Of a stretch of DNA of 64,000 nucleotides, positions 17,611 through 27,164 are shown one piece after another. A model generated the notes under the pieces. It was not told the DNA's origin. It saw nothing but the letters and a program-made list of their open reading frames with translations, and ran no database searches. The stretch's first letter is position 1. Each line of letters opens with the position of its first letter. The position numbers were made by a program, and so were the translations under genes. Origin of the DNA: Staphylococcus auricularis (GTDB taxonomy: Bacteria; Bacillota; Bacilli; Staphylococcales; Staphylococcaceae); contig NZ_LLER01000020.1 of NCBI RefSeq assembly GCF_001500315.1, positions 1 to 64,000 of the forward strand, written 5' to 3'.

Positions 17611-19044
17611 ATGGCTAAAGAACTAGAACAACTTGCATTAAAGGTAGCAGCGCTCACACGGAAAACACATCAGCTTCACATCCCAATCATGGTCGTATTT
17701 GAAGGCGTCCCTGCTTCAGGGAAAACGCGTCTGGCTAATGAGTTATTATTGACATTAGACGCGAAATACACATCATTTATCGCTACAAAACCGCCATCTG
17801 AAGCGGATTTACGTTACACATTTTTACAGCACTATTGGTCAACCATCCCAGCGAAAGGTGCAATCAATGTATACTTTAGAAGTTGGTATGCACAGTATAT
17901 TGATTACAAAGCACATGAATTAAAGCGTGAACAGTTAAATAGTTATGACACGCTGAAACAACAGATTAATGATTTTGAACATATGTTGGATAAAGATGGT
18001 TACGAAATCATTAAATTCTACATTGAAATTAGTGAAGAAAAACGACAAGCTCATATTCGTCAGACGAAAGATAATCCACTCACGAGGTGGAAGGCACAAG
18101 AATATGAAGCGTTGATTCCACCTGAAGTATACTCAGCAGAAATGAAAGACATATTGAAGCACGCTCAAAAAGGTGAATGGCAAACGATTGATTATACACA
18201 ACGTGAAGATGCCATGAAACAAATGTATGAACATCTCATCGACCGTTTAGAACGCGCAATTCAACGCCATGAAGCACGTAAGGATCAAAGAGATGGACAG
18301 TTCACATCTGACTTTGAAACGGATTATTTTAACCGAGAAGTGACGAAAGTTAAAAAATCGGACTACAAAACGACACTCGCACAATTACAACAACGTATGT
18401 TGGAAATCCAGTTTGCGCTATATGAAAGAAAGATTCCGTTAGTGCTCGTCTATGAAGGTATGGATGCAGCAGGTAAGGGAGGTAACATTAAGCGCGTGAG
18501 GGAAAAGTTAGATCCGACGGGTTATGAAGTTCACGCGGTGAGTGCACCGACCGATGTTGAGTTAAATCATCATTACTTATGGCGTTTTGCCCATGACATG
18601 CCGAAGAGCGGACATATCGCAATCTTTGACCGCAGTTGGTACGGTCGCGTCTTAGTGGAACGTGTGGAAGGATTTGCTACCCAACAAGAGTGGCAACGCG
18701 CTTACGATGAAATCAATCAGTTCGAAAAAATGTGGACTGAAGAAGGTGCCATCATCTTGAAATTCTTCCTTACACTCGATAAAGATGAACAACTGAAACG
18801 TTTTGAAGACAGAGAACAAAATAAAGATAAACAATGGAAGATTACAGATGAAGATTGGCGTAATCGAGAAAAATGGTCGCTTTACCTAGAAGCAAGTGAA
18901 GACATGATTGAAAAAACACATACCGAAAATGCGCCATGGCTCGTCATTCCTGCTGACCATAAAAAGACAGCCCGCATCATGGCCTTACAACATATTATTA
19001 AACAATGTGAAGCGGCATTATGGGGTGTGACACATCAATCTTAA
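17611..19044 (+). CDS. Polyphosphate kinase 2 family, two-domain (polyphosphate:AMP phosphotransferase type)
   Basis: 477 aa with two fused PPK2 domains, the class II arrangement that typically phosphorylates AMP to ADP with polyphosphate. Domain 1 (residues 1 to about 220) has the loop FEGVPASGKTRLA. Domain 2 (about 240-470) has the full Walker A EGMDAAGKGGNIK and the Walker B/lid segment DRSWYGRVLVERVEGF. Domain 2 therefore looks catalytic and domain 1 more diverged, as in known class II enzymes. The frame is open from 17515, but AGAGGTGAT before the ATG at 17611 and the usual N-terminus (MAKELEQLAL) support this start. Monocistronic. Confidence 0.9.
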   Translation: MAKELEQLALKVAALTRKTHQLHIPIMVVFEGVPASGKTRLANELLLTLDAKYTSFIATKPPSEADLRYTFLQHYWSTIPAKGAINVYFRSWYAQYIDYKAHELKREQLNSYDTLKQQINDFEHMLDKDGYEIIKFYIEISEEKRQAHIRQTKDNPLTRWKAQEYEALIPPEVYSAEMKDILKHAQKGEWQTIDYTQREDAMKQMYEHLIDRLERAIQRHEARKDQRDGQFTSDFETDYFNREVTKVKKSDYKTTLAQLQQRMLEIQFALYERKIPLVLVYEGMDAAGKGGNIKRVREKLDPTGYEVHAVSAPTDVELNHHYLWRFAHDMPKSGHIAIFDRSWYGRVLVERVEGFATQQEWQRAYDEINQFEKMWTEEGAIILKFFLTLDKDEQLKRFEDREQNKDKQWKITDEDWRNREKWSLYLEASEDMIEKTHTENAPWLVIPADHKKTARIMALQHIIKQCEAALWGVTHQS

Positions 19045-19067
19045 TTAAATAACAGTCCAAACAATGA

Positions 19068-19115
19068 GTGAAATAACGATTTACCTATACGGTTAGTAGT
19101 TATTTCACCTTTTTT
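19068..19115 (+). terminator. Rho-independent terminator
   Basis: gtgaaataac / gttatttcac is followed by CTTTTTT, 23 bp after the PPK2 stop. Confidence 0.8.
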
Positions 19116-19182
19116 ATGTAAAATAACTATGATCATTGTCAAATGAACCTCTATTGAATAATCTTTTTGTACGAATTCAATT

Positions 19183-19199
19183 ATTACAAAACGATTACA
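19183..19199 (-). promoter_or_regulatory. WalR-like binding site upstream of isaA
   Basis: On the minus strand it reads TGTAAT-cgttt-TGTAAT, a perfect fit to the WalR consensus TGTWAH-N5-TGTWAH. A second pair with 4-nt spacing (TGTAAA-gaat-TGTAAA) lies at 19364-19379. WalKR control of isaA is established in S. aureus. The sites lie about 350 and 170 bp before the start codon. The 500-bp gap holds nothing else recognised. Confidence 0.5.
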
Positions 19200-19548
19200 G
19201 AAAAATGGCATGTAATATTTCAAAGTATAAAATAATCCATTTTAAGAACTGACAAATCAGTGTTATATCTTATAAAATTCGATTTTATTGTGATAAAGCG
19301 CTATGAATAACATGTTACAGAATGAAACAAAACGATATCTTTATTACAAAATAGAATTTTAACTGTAAAGAATTGTAAAGGAAGAGTAATATTACTGTAC
19401 AAAAAATGTGCTATATTATGTTTGTCGAAAAAAGAGAACACGATCAACAACATAGATCAGTCAATATAAAAGTTTTTTGTAGTTTGCAAATTTGAATATA
19501 AAGTAACGTATAAATATGATCACTGAACTTAATGGAGGAATTTTTATT

Positions 19549-20313
19549 ATGAAAAAATCAATCTTAGCTTCATCATTAGCAGTAGCATTAGGCGTAACAG
19601 GATACTCATTAGCAACTGACGGCAACGAAGCACAAGCTTCTGAACAAAATGTGGACTATGCACATTTAGCTGACTTAGCTCAAAACCACCCTTCAGAATT
19701 AAATGCAGCACCAATTCAAGAAGGCGCTTATGATATCCACTTTGTATACAATGGTAACGCTTATAACTTTACTTCTGATGGCCACAGCTGGGAATGGCAA
19801 TGGTACTATGTAGGTTCTGCATCAAATGATGTTGCAGATGTAAGCACAGCTGCTTCAACTGTTTCTTATGAAAACACTGCAGCTGATGTTCAAGGACAAC
19901 AACAATCTAGCAATTACAATGTAGAAGCAGTATCAGCTCCAACACAACCTGAATCTACATCTTCATATACTTCATCTAGAAATTACTCAACAACACAAAC
20001 TGCTGCTCCAGCAACAAGAAGTTACTCAGTAGCACAAACTTCAGCACCAGCTTCAACTGGCGGTTCTGTTAAATCTCAATTCTTAGCTGCTGGTGGTAAC
20101 GAAGCAATGTGGAACGCAATCGTTTTACCTGAATCAGGTGGTAATCCAAATGCAGTTAACCCTGCTGGTTACAGAGGTTTAGGTCAAACAATGGAATCTT
20201 GGGGAACTGGTTCAGTAGCAAATCAAACTAAAGGTATGCTAAACTATGTACAACAACGTTATGGTTCAGTTGATGCAGCAATTGCTTTCCGCGCTAACCA
20301 CGGTTGGTGGTAA
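19549..20313 (+). CDS. isaA: Immunodominant antigen A, putative lytic transglycosylase
   Basis: A 254-aa secreted wall hydrolase that cleaves glycan strands of peptidoglycan. The signal peptide starts MKKSILASSLAVALG and is likely cut after AQA around residue 31. A Ser/Thr/Gln-rich middle region follows, then the conserved C-terminal domain with WNAIVLPESGGNPNAVNPAG (catalytic glutamate in PESGG) and the IsaA ending AFRANHGWW. The ATG at 19549 follows TGGAGGAAT; an upstream in-frame ATG at 19516 would disrupt the signal peptide. The long AT-rich upstream region carries WalR-like motifs. In S. aureus isaA flanks the carotenoid operon, which is not present here. Confidence 0.95.
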   Translation: MKKSILASSLAVALGVTGYSLATDGNEAQASEQNVDYAHLADLAQNHPSELNAAPIQEGAYDIHFVYNGNAYNFTSDGHSWEWQWYYVGSASNDVADVSTAASTVSYENTAADVQGQQQSSNYNVEAVSAPTQPESTSSYTSSRNYSTTQTAAPATRSYSVAQTSAPASTGGSVKSQFLAAGGNEAMWNAIVLPESGGNPNAVNPAGYRGLGQTMESWGTGSVANQTKGMLNYVQQRYGSVDAAIAFRANHGWW

Positions 20314-20346
20314 GCCGGTAACCATAACGCGAATTATATTGTTTTT

Positions 20347-20387
20347 GAGAGGTTAAAGCCTTTGATAGGTTTTAACCTCTTTTTATT
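20347..20387 (+). terminator. Rho-independent terminator
   Basis: The stem gaggttaaa / tttaacctc, with an inner gcc/ggt pairing, is followed by TTTTTATTT. Confidence 0.85.
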
Positions 20388-20403
20388 TAAATGAAATGAT
20401 ATT

Positions 20404-20432
20404 TTGACATGTTGGAATTTTCTGATAATATA
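20404..20432 (+). promoter_or_regulatory. Promoter with overlapping CodY-like box
   Basis: TTGACA (20404-20409), 17 bp, then AATATA (20427-20432). The spacer contains aattttctgataata (20416-20430), which matches the CodY box AATTTTCWGAAAATT with two mismatches. It would drive the aminotransferase-ldhD pair and link it to branched-chain amino-acid/GTP status. Confidence 0.45.
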
Positions 20433-20573
20433 AATATAATTCAATTATATGTTAGAGGAAGACACAACTAGATGGTTAGCATCATTTAACATGGAGATAG
20501 AGTTAAATAGAGACCGTAGCCAATAGAGAGGATATGTAAATCTGGATAAATGTGTTTAGGGGTGTGATTTGAG

Positions 20574-21731
20574 TTGGTTATTTCAGATAGACTTGCAGCA
20601 ATTCCGGAGAGTTATTTTGGGAAGACGATGGGGAGAAAGGTGGAACATGGTCCGTTACCGCTCATCAATATGGCAGTGGGTATTCCAGACGGAGAAACAC
20701 CGAGCGGCATTGTAGAAACCATGGCTGATGCAATACGAGAGCCAGAAAACCAAAAATATGGTGCATTCCATGGCAAAGATAGCTTTAAACAAGCCATTGT
20801 AGACTTTTATCAACGCCAGTATCATGTCACGCTCGATAAGGATGAAGAAGTCTGCATTCTATATGGGACGAAAAATGGACTCGTCGCGTTGCCTTCATGT
20901 ATCGTAAATCCAGGGGAAACCGTGTTATTACCTGACCCAGGTTATACAGATTATTTAGCAGGTGTAATGTTAGCGGATGCAAAACCTGTACCTCTTGAGT
21001 TAAAGCCACCACATTACCTTCCTGATTGGGATCGCGTAGATCAAAACGTATTAAACGATACCAAACTCGTATACCTTACTTATCCGAATAACCCGACAGG
21101 TTCAGTCGCAACACAAGAGACGTTTGACGAAGCCATTGAACGTTTTAAAGGTACACAGACGAAGATTGTACATGATTTTGCATATAGTGCATTTGGATTA
21201 GATGCGAAGAATCCGAGCATTTTACAATCGTCTGGAGCAAAGGATGTTGCAATCGAGATATTCTCTCTCTCTAAAGGATATAATATGTCTGGATTTAGAG
21301 TAGGGTTTGCAGTTGGTAATAAAGAGATCATCGCAGCGATGAAGAAATACCATTCTCATACACATGCCGGCATGTTTGGTGCATTACAGGATGCAGCAAC
21401 GTATGCACTCAATCACTATGATGACTTTTTAGATGAGCAAGGTCGTACATTTAAACGCCGTCGAGATCGTTTCACATCGTTGTTAGACGAGGCTGATATT
21501 CCTTATGAACCGATGACGGGTGGTATCTTTTTATGGGTTCCTACGCCGCCGTCTATGGATGGTGAAACCTTCGTCGACTATCTATTACGAGAACAATCGA
21601 TATTGGTCGCGCCAGGTCTGCCGTTTGGTGAGAATGGGCGGAATTATGTGCGTATCTCTTTAGCCTTAGATGATGAAGCGCTTGAAACAGCTGCTAAACG
21701 TTTTCAATCACTCTCCTCGCTCTATCACTAA
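20574..21731 (+). CDS. PLP-dependent aminotransferase, class I/II
   Basis: A 385-aa fold-type I aminotransferase. Visible motifs are YGAFHGKDSFKQAI near the N-terminus, YPNNPTG, and the PLP-lysine segment SLSKGYNMSGFRVGF. It transfers an amino group between an amino acid and a 2-oxo acid; the substrate is not determined, with alanine or aromatic types possible. The start is TTG after GGGGTGTGA. A D-2-hydroxyacid dehydrogenase follows 48 bp later, so one enzyme may supply a 2-oxo acid that the other reduces. From memory, the same pair sits between crtN and copZ in S. aureus. Confidence 0.85.
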   Translation: MVISDRLAAIPESYFGKTMGRKVEHGPLPLINMAVGIPDGETPSGIVETMADAIREPENQKYGAFHGKDSFKQAIVDFYQRQYHVTLDKDEEVCILYGTKNGLVALPSCIVNPGETVLLPDPGYTDYLAGVMLADAKPVPLELKPPHYLPDWDRVDQNVLNDTKLVYLTYPNNPTGSVATQETFDEAIERFKGTQTKIVHDFAYSAFGLDAKNPSILQSSGAKDVAIEIFSLSKGYNMSGFRVGFAVGNKEIIAAMKKYHSHTHAGMFGALQDAATYALNHYDDFLDEQGRTFKRRRDRFTSLLDEADIPYEPMTGGIFLWVPTPPSMDGETFVDYLLREQSILVAPGLPFGENGRNYVRISLALDDEALETAAKRFQSLSSLYH

Positions 21732-21779
21732 GTGGTAAGAAACAATTATTGAGTTAAATTCAATCAAGGGGTTGATATC

Positions 21780-22778
21780 ATGGTATCAATAAAATTATTT
21801 GGCGTTCGAGAAGAGGATAAACCGTTTATTAAACAGTGGGCAGAGACGCATGATGTCGAAGTTTCGTTAACCAATGCGTTACTGACAAATCATACAGTTG
21901 ATCAAGTGGAAGGGTTTGATGGGGTTTCTGTTTCTCAACAATTGCCATTAGATGAAATCGTCTTTAAAAAATTAAATCAATACGGCATTAAACAAATTGC
22001 GCAGCGTAGTGCCGGATTTGATATGTATGATTTAGATTTAGCATCAAAATATGATGTGATTATTTCCAATGTACCTTCTTATTCACCTAATTCCATTGCT
22101 GAATATACAGTAGGCCAAGCGATTAACGTTGTGCGTCATTTTAATGCAGTGCAACGTAAAACGGCAGAACATGATTTTAGATGGGAACCGTCTATCTTGT
22201 CACGTTCAATCAAAGATCTAACAGTCGCAGTCGTGGGCACTGGGCGCATTGGTTCTATCGTAGCTGACATTTTCGCGAAAGGCTTTGGTTCTAAAGTCGT
22301 GGCTTATGATATTGTTGAAAATGAACGTTTAGATGGGGTAGTGACGTACAAAGATACGTTGATTGAAGCGGTGGAAGAAGCAGATATTGTGACCGTTCAT
22401 GTGCCTGGTGGTGCTGAGACAAATTATTTATTCGATGAAAATGTATTCTCTCACTTTAAACAAGATGCGGTGTTTGTAAACTGTGCACGTGGATCTGTCA
22501 CAGATACGAAAGCATTACTTAAATATTTGGATAATGGTCGTCTTTTAGGTGCAGCGTTAGACACATATGAGGGGGAAAAAGGTCTCTATCCAAGTGATCA
22601 ACGCAATACAGATTTTCAAGATGATTTATTACAACAATTGATTGATCGTGAAGATGTGATTGTCTCACCTCATATTGCATTCTATACAGATGCAGCCGTT
22701 GAAAATCTCATCGTCTATGCGTTAGACGCAACATTAGATGTCATTCAGACTGGAGATACAGAATTACGTGTAAACTGA
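21780..22778 (+). CDS. ldhD: D-lactate dehydrogenase (D-2-hydroxyacid dehydrogenase family)
   Basis: A 332-aa NAD-dependent enzyme that reduces pyruvate or a related 2-oxo acid to the D-hydroxy acid. The Rossmann motif is VGTGRIGSIVADIF (about residues 150-163). Catalytic features are the arginine in NCARGS, the acidic residue downstream, and histidine in SPHIAFYTD, with AQRSAGFDMYD typical of D-lactate dehydrogenases. The ribosome site AAGGGG precedes the ATG. It is the second gene of the aminotransferase operon and ends at a terminator shared with copZ. Confidence 0.88.
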   Translation: MVSIKLFGVREEDKPFIKQWAETHDVEVSLTNALLTNHTVDQVEGFDGVSVSQQLPLDEIVFKKLNQYGIKQIAQRSAGFDMYDLDLASKYDVIISNVPSYSPNSIAEYTVGQAINVVRHFNAVQRKTAEHDFRWEPSILSRSIKDLTVAVVGTGRIGSIVADIFAKGFGSKVVAYDIVENERLDGVVTYKDTLIEAVEEADIVTVHVPGGAETNYLFDENVFSHFKQDAVFVNCARGSVTDTKALLKYLDNGRLLGAALDTYEGEKGLYPSDQRNTDFQDDLLQQLIDREDVIVSPHIAFYTDAAVENLIVYALDATLDVIQTGDTELRVN

Positions 22779-22794
22779 GACAATCAATAAAAAA

Positions 22795-22829
22795 TGCCGG
22801 AGCGTTTAATCATGCTCCGGCACTTTTAT
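22795..22829. terminator. Bidirectional terminator
   Basis: tgccggagc / gctccggca, a perfect 9-bp GC-rich stem, has an A run before it and CTTTTAT after it. It lies between convergent ldhD and copZ. Confidence 0.9.
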
Positions 22830-22868
22830 GCGATTTATGAAATTGAAATAAATAAGAGACTTAAAGTC

Positions 22869-23081
22869 TTAAAGTTGAGGCACGTCGTATCCTTGATCCT
22901 CAATCGCATCTTTCATGTCATTAGTGGTTACTTTTTCAGAATCATAGTCTACAGTCACATTGCCTGCTTCGAGATTGACTTCTGCTTGATCCACTCCTGA
23001 TAAAGCGGTTAATGCGTTTTCTACAGCACTTTTACAATGTTCACAACTCATCCCGTCTACTTGTATCACTTGATTTGTCAT
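22869..23081 (-). CDS. copZ: Copper chaperone CopZ
   Basis: A 70-aa ferredoxin-fold metallochaperone that hands Cu(I) to CopA. The metal site GMSCEHCK near the N-terminus and the C-terminal EDQGYDV are characteristic. Two adjacent ATGs are possible; the second (23081) is better spaced from GGAGGAGG. It follows copA by 31 bp on the same strand, which gives the usual copAZ operon. Confidence 0.95.
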   Translation of the reverse strand: MTNQVIQVDGMSCEHCKSAVENALTALSGVDQAEVNLEAGNVTVDYDSEKVTTNDMKDAIEDQGYDVPQL

Positions 23082-23112
23082 CATAATTCCTCCTCCTGAG
23101 TCTTTAATTTAA

Positions 23113-25494
23113 TTATAACTTCATGCGTTTTAAGCGCAACGCATTTGCGACGACACTGACTGAACTAAATGCCATTGCAGCTCCGGCTACCCAAGGTGCG
23201 AGTAAGCCGAATGCGGCGATCGGAATGCCAGCCACGTTATATCCGAGTGCCCAGCCTAAATTTTGATGGATATTGCGAATCGTTTTCTTACTTGCGGTAA
23301 GCGCCTTAGTAAGTAGTGTTAAATCGTTACCTAAAATGGTGATGTCGGCTGCTTCGATAGCGATATCTGCGCCAGTACCGATTGCAATACCAATGTCTGC
23401 TTGAACGAGTGCTGGTGCATCGTTGATCCCATCTCCAATCATCGCTACACGATGACCTTGTTGTTGTAACTGTTGGATTTCTGCGGCTTTTTGATCAGGT
23501 AAAACGTGCGCAATGACACGGTCGATGCCTAATTGTTGCGCAATCGCTTCACCTGTACGTGCGTTATCTCCGGTTAACATGATGACATTCAGATGTTGTT
23601 GATGCAATGTCTCAATCGTTGCTTTAGCAGATGATTTAATCGTATCTGCGACAGCGAGTGTAGCTTGATACTGATGATCGATAGCAATCAACATCGCAGT
23701 TTTACCCTCAGCTTCTAATTGTTGTAGATGGGACTCAGCATGGCTGAAGCTCACACCATATTGTGTGAGTAATTGGCGATTTCCGATTAATACTTCATGA
23801 CCTTCTACAGCTGCTTGGATACCAAGTCCAGGCAACACGTTGAAATCGTCTACTTTCGTACGTGACATATTTTGAGCTTCAGCATGGTTCACTATGGCGT
23901 TCGCAAGCGGATGTTCAGAATAATATTCAATACTTGCGATAAGTTGTAGTAGCTCATGAGAGCCATCATAATCAGTGACTTCAGGTTTACCATGGGTGAG
24001 TGTCCCTGTTTTATCTAAGACGACCGTATCGACCTTACCTGCCGTTTCAATGAACTCGCCGCCTTTGAACAGGATGCCATGTTCTGCTGCTTGACCCGTT
24101 CCTACCATAATTGATGTGGGTGTCGCTAAACCGAGTGCACACGGGCAAGCGATGACAAGAACAGAAATACCTGCATCCAGTGCGGGTTCAAAAGCGCCAG
24201 GATCGACGAGTAACAACCAGATCAGGAAGGTTAACAACGCTAAGCCTACAACGATAGGAACGAAATAGTTCGAAATATGATCGGCTATACGTTGTATGGG
24301 AGCCTTAGACCCTTGCGCAGCTTCAACGACTTTGACAATACCGGCTAGAGTAGTATCTTTTCCGACTTGAGTAGCTTGTATTGTGATGGAACCGTGTTGA
24401 TTGATCGTTGCGCCTATGACTTGATCAGATTTTTCTTTTCCAACGGGTAATGACTCACCCGTTAACATCGATTCATCTATCGTCGTTTGTCCCTCAACAA
24501 TCTTTCCATCAACAGGAATTTTTTCACCTGGTTTGATTAATATGTGGTCGCCTACCTTAACTTGTGAAACTGGCACCATTTCAGTAGCGTCGTTACGTAT
24601 TACACGTGCTTCTTTTGCTTGTAAATTGAGTAATGAACCAAGTGCTTGTGTGGTATTAGATTTCGCTTTAGCTTCTAAATATTTTCCAAATAAAATGAGG
24701 GTAATTAATACTGCACTTGTTTCGTAATAAAGGTTAGGCGAAGCTTCAATGCCAGTGAGCCATCGTACTGTTTCATACACGCTATAAAGATAAGCAGCAC
24801 TTGTACCCAATGCGACCAATACATCCATATTTGCAGCGCCACTACGAAGACTTTTATACGCGCCGACATAAAATTGTCCCCCAATACCAAATTGGACGAT
24901 GGACGCTAAGACGAATTGGAACAATGGATTCATGAGTAAGTCAGGTAGATGCATGCCAAACAGATGAACGACCATTGTCAGTAACAAAGGCAAGGTGAGC
25001 ACTGCAGAGATGATGAGTTTGGTACGTTTGTGCTTGAGTTCTTGTGCTTTATGTGACGTTTTATCTTGAGTGTCAGTTTTAGGCTCCGCATCATAGCCGA
25101 GTTGACGAATACGGTCGATAATCTGTGCTTCATCAACGGCATAACTATAATAAGTGACAGTGGCTTGTTCTGTAGCTAGATTAACTGTCGCTTCTTTAAT
25201 ACTTGGCATACGATTTAACACCTTTTCGATGCGTCCAGAACATGCCGCACAAGTCATCCCAAATACATTCAGTTCGAGTGTTTCAGTGAGTACGTCGTAA
25301 CCAAGCTTTTGAATCGTTTCTGTGACGTTTGTAAGGTCGGTTTCACTTTTATCATAGTGAACGGTCGCTTTTTCTGTTGCTAGATTGACTTGGGCTTCTA
25401 CGGTAGGCATTTTATTTAAACGCTTTTCAATACGTGTAGAACATGCCGCACAAGTCATCCCTGTAATCCCTAATGTCGTTTGTTGTTCTGACAT
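23113..25494 (-). CDS. copA: Copper-exporting P-type ATPase CopA
   Basis: A 793-aa P1B-type ATPase that pumps Cu(I) out of the cytoplasm. It has two N-terminal heavy-metal domains, each with GMTCAAC; the membrane copper site ACPCALGL; the phosphorylation motif [19 protein letters not shown] in the nucleotide domain; and the hinge [10 protein letters not shown]. The frame is open to 25578, but AAAGGAGGTGATGAC before the ATG at 25494 sets the start. A CsoR-like palindrome lies about 60-75 bp upstream. It forms an operon with copZ, and the synteny with ldhD matches S. aureus as I recall it. Confidence 0.97.
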   Translation of the reverse strand: MSEQQTTLGITGMTCAACSTRIEKRLNKMPTVEAQVNLATEKATVHYDKSETDLTNVTETIQKLGYDVLTETLELNVFGMTCAACSGRIEKVLNRMPSIKEATVNLATEQATVTYYSYAVDEAQIIDRIRQLGYDAEPKTDTQDKTSHKAQELKHKRTKLIISAVLTLPLLLTMVVHLFGMHLPDLLMNPLFQFVLASIVQFGIGGQFYVGAYKSLRSGAANMDVLVALGTSAAYLYSVYETVRWLTGIEASPNLYYETSAVLITLILFGKYLEAKAKSNTTQALGSLLNLQAKEARVIRNDATEMVPVSQVKVGDHILIKPGEKIPVDGKIVEGQTTIDESMLTGESLPVGKEKSDQVIGATINQHGSITIQATQVGKDTTLAGIVKVVEAAQGSKAPIQRIADHISNYFVPIVVGLALLTFLIWLLLVDPGAFEPALDAGISVLVIACPCALGLATPTSIMVGTGQAAEHGILFKGGEFIETAGKVDTVVLDKTGTLTHGKPEVTDYDGSHELLQLIASIEYYSEHPLANAIVNHAEAQNMSRTKVDDFNVLPGLGIQAAVEGHEVLIGNRQLLTQYGVSFSHAESHLQQLEAEGKTAMLIAIDHQYQATLAVADTIKSSAKATIETLHQQHLNVIMLTGDNARTGEAIAQQLGIDRVIAHVLPDQKAAEIQQLQQQGHRVAMIGDGINDAPALVQADIGIAIGTGADIAIEAADITILGNDLTLLTKALTASKKTIRNIHQNLGWALGYNVAGIPIAAFGLLAPWVAGAAMAFSSVSVVANALRLKRMKL

Positions 25495-25553
25495 GTCATC
25501 ACCTCCTTTAATACAGGTTAGATTATTTTTATAGGTTAACTTTACATTCAATG

Positions 25554-25568
25554 TACCCCCTAAGGGTA
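25554..25568 (-). promoter_or_regulatory. CsoR-like copper operator
   Basis: taccccctaagggta is a GC-rich near-palindrome in otherwise AT-rich DNA just upstream of copA. Copper-sensing CsoR repressors bind G/C-tract palindromes of this kind, so derepression of copAZ by Cu(I) is likely. Confidence 0.65.
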
Positions 25569-25601
25569 TAAAAGTCAATCATTGAACTCAGCATTTTTCG
25601 C

Positions 25602-25634
25602 ATAAAAAAAGACTGGAACTTGCATGTTCCAGCC
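25602..25634 (-). terminator. Rho-independent terminator
   Basis: On the minus strand, gctggaac-atgcaa-gttccagt is followed by CTTTTTTT. It ends the epoxide-hydrolase-like gene, before the copA promoter. Confidence 0.88.
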
Positions 25635-25685
25635 TCTATTGATAGGAAAATAAATGTCGTTATCGCGTAGTGGTATTCTAGATCT

Positions 25686-26513
25686 TTAGCTATGTTTTTT
25701 TAAAAAATCGAGGATAGGTGGGACGATTTCATCCACTTGATAAAGTGGTAACCAGTGTTCAGCATCTTCAATTGTAATGTCATCAAAATCATTTTTTACA
25801 TATTCTTTAGACGTATCCACTTGTTCAGTTGTGAGAGATGGGTCACTGTCACCTGCAATGGCAAGTACTGGACGAGTGATTTCGTCTACAGATTTCATGA
25901 TGTCGTCATTGTAATCTGGGTTTAAGTTCGCTCTGTAAATGTTAAAACCAGCAGTGAGTCTGCCATCTCTACTTAAATCAGGGATCCAGTTTGTTTCACA
26001 TTCATCTGCAACGAAGAAATTTCTGAATAATGACCAACCATCGGCTGTGAATAGGTTTTCAGCGAGTTCTTCATTAAGAATTAAAATCACGTACCAAGAA
26101 CTGAGTAGTTGACTGAAACCACTATTTAAGAAAGCTTTTGGATGGCCGACACTTAAAGCTGTAAATGATTTTACATATTCTGGATGGTTATATGTAAAGT
26201 ACCAACTTACGACTGAACCCCAATCATGGCCGATGACATGTGTTTCTTCAACTTCTAGATGTTTTAATAAACCGACGATGATATTTGAAATGTTATCGAG
26301 ACGAGATGTTTTGCCGTCATTTGGAATGGCACTTTCACCAAAGCCAGGTAAATCAAACGCAATGACTTGATAACCTTCACTTACAAGTTTAGGTGCGACT
26401 TCACGCCAAAGTTTTGTAGAATCCGGGAATCCGTGAATCAGTAGCACACTTTCTTCATTGTCTTCACCGCTTACTTCGACATTGATATCTAGACCTTCTA
26501 AATTCACTATCAT
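25686..26513 (-). CDS. Alpha/beta hydrolase, epoxide hydrolase/dehalogenase-like
   Basis: A 275-aa alpha/beta-hydrolase in the branch with an aspartate nucleophile. The oxyanion motif is HGFPDS, the nucleophile elbow GHDWGS has Asp in place of Ser, and a histidine lies near the C-terminus in DAEHWLPL. Such enzymes hydrolyse epoxides or carbon-halogen bonds through an ester intermediate; the natural substrate here is unknown. GAGGTGAG precedes the ATG. Monocistronic. Confidence 0.87.
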   Translation of the reverse strand: MIVNLEGLDINVEVSGEDNEESVLLIHGFPDSTKLWREVAPKLVSEGYQVIAFDLPGFGESAIPNDGKTSRLDNISNIIVGLLKHLEVEETHVIGHDWGSVVSWYFTYNHPEYVKSFTALSVGHPKAFLNSGFSQLLSSWYVILILNEELAENLFTADGWSLFRNFFVADECETNWIPDLSRDGRLTAGFNIYRANLNPDYNDDIMKSVDEITRPVLAIAGDSDPSLTTEQVDTSKEYVKNDFDDITIEDAEHWLPLYQVDEIVPPILDFLKKHS

Positions 26514-26657
26514 AAACTCACCTCATTTATTTAATCTTTAATATTTTTCAACAATTACAATTATATTATTCCCGAATGTAGGTGAATTACACGTTATTTT
26601 AGGATTAAATATAACGAGACATATTAAAATGGGTAAGTTGAGTGTAAAAAGTGTTGA

Positions 26658-26708
26658 GATGATTGAACTGAAAATCGGTTTTGACATTGCGGTTCAGTTC
26701 GAATCATC
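26658..26708 (-). terminator. Inverted repeat, weak terminator
   Basis: gatgattgaactga / tcagttcgaatcatc pair over about 14 bp with one bulged base and a 22-nt loop. On the minus strand only a short T-rich tract (cactttttac) follows several bases later. It lies downstream of the 68-aa gene. Confidence 0.5.
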
Positions 26709-26781
26709 TTTGACAAAGGGCTCACCTTTAAATGAAAAATGTCTTTATTAGTTCTCATTACGATAAACTGTATTTGAGCGA

Positions 26782-26988
26782 TTAGAAGAAATCAGCTGGT
26801 AACAGTTCATCTGTATCTTTAATCTTGGAGAGGTTTGGATTGAGATCTTTCACCTCTGCAACATCATGACGTTGCGTAAACTCATCATACATTTGACTGA
26901 AATGTTGGGTTAAATCATGGTCTTCAAACGTTTTGACAATACCTAAGACGATTAACACCACGAAAATACCTTTAAGAATGCCTTTCAT
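26782..26988 (-). CDS. Small membrane-anchored protein, hypothetical
   Basis: 68 aa: an N-terminal membrane anchor (about residues 3-20, ILKGIFVVLIVLGIV), then a polar tail with many acidic residues. AAGGAGC precedes the ATG by eight bases, so it is probably expressed. No family is recognised, and it is not linked to its neighbours. The gap up to the acetyltransferase gene holds nothing else I can identify. Confidence 0.62.
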   Translation of the reverse strand: MKGILKGIFVVLIVLGIVKTFEDHDLTQHFSQMYDEFTQRHDVAEVKDLNPNLSKIKDTDELLPADFF

Positions 26989-27164
26989 ATAAGAAGCTCC
27001 TTTCGTGATCTTGTTGATATTTCTATCGTATATTGAATGAAGTTAGATTGCATGAGGCCTAGGGAGAAATCTCCTTTCGTACTTTAGTTGTAATCGACTT
27101 AAATTCATTTTGTGCCGAAATAGTTTAAAATAAAAGTAAACAGTGCGATGAGGAGGGAAAAGCT

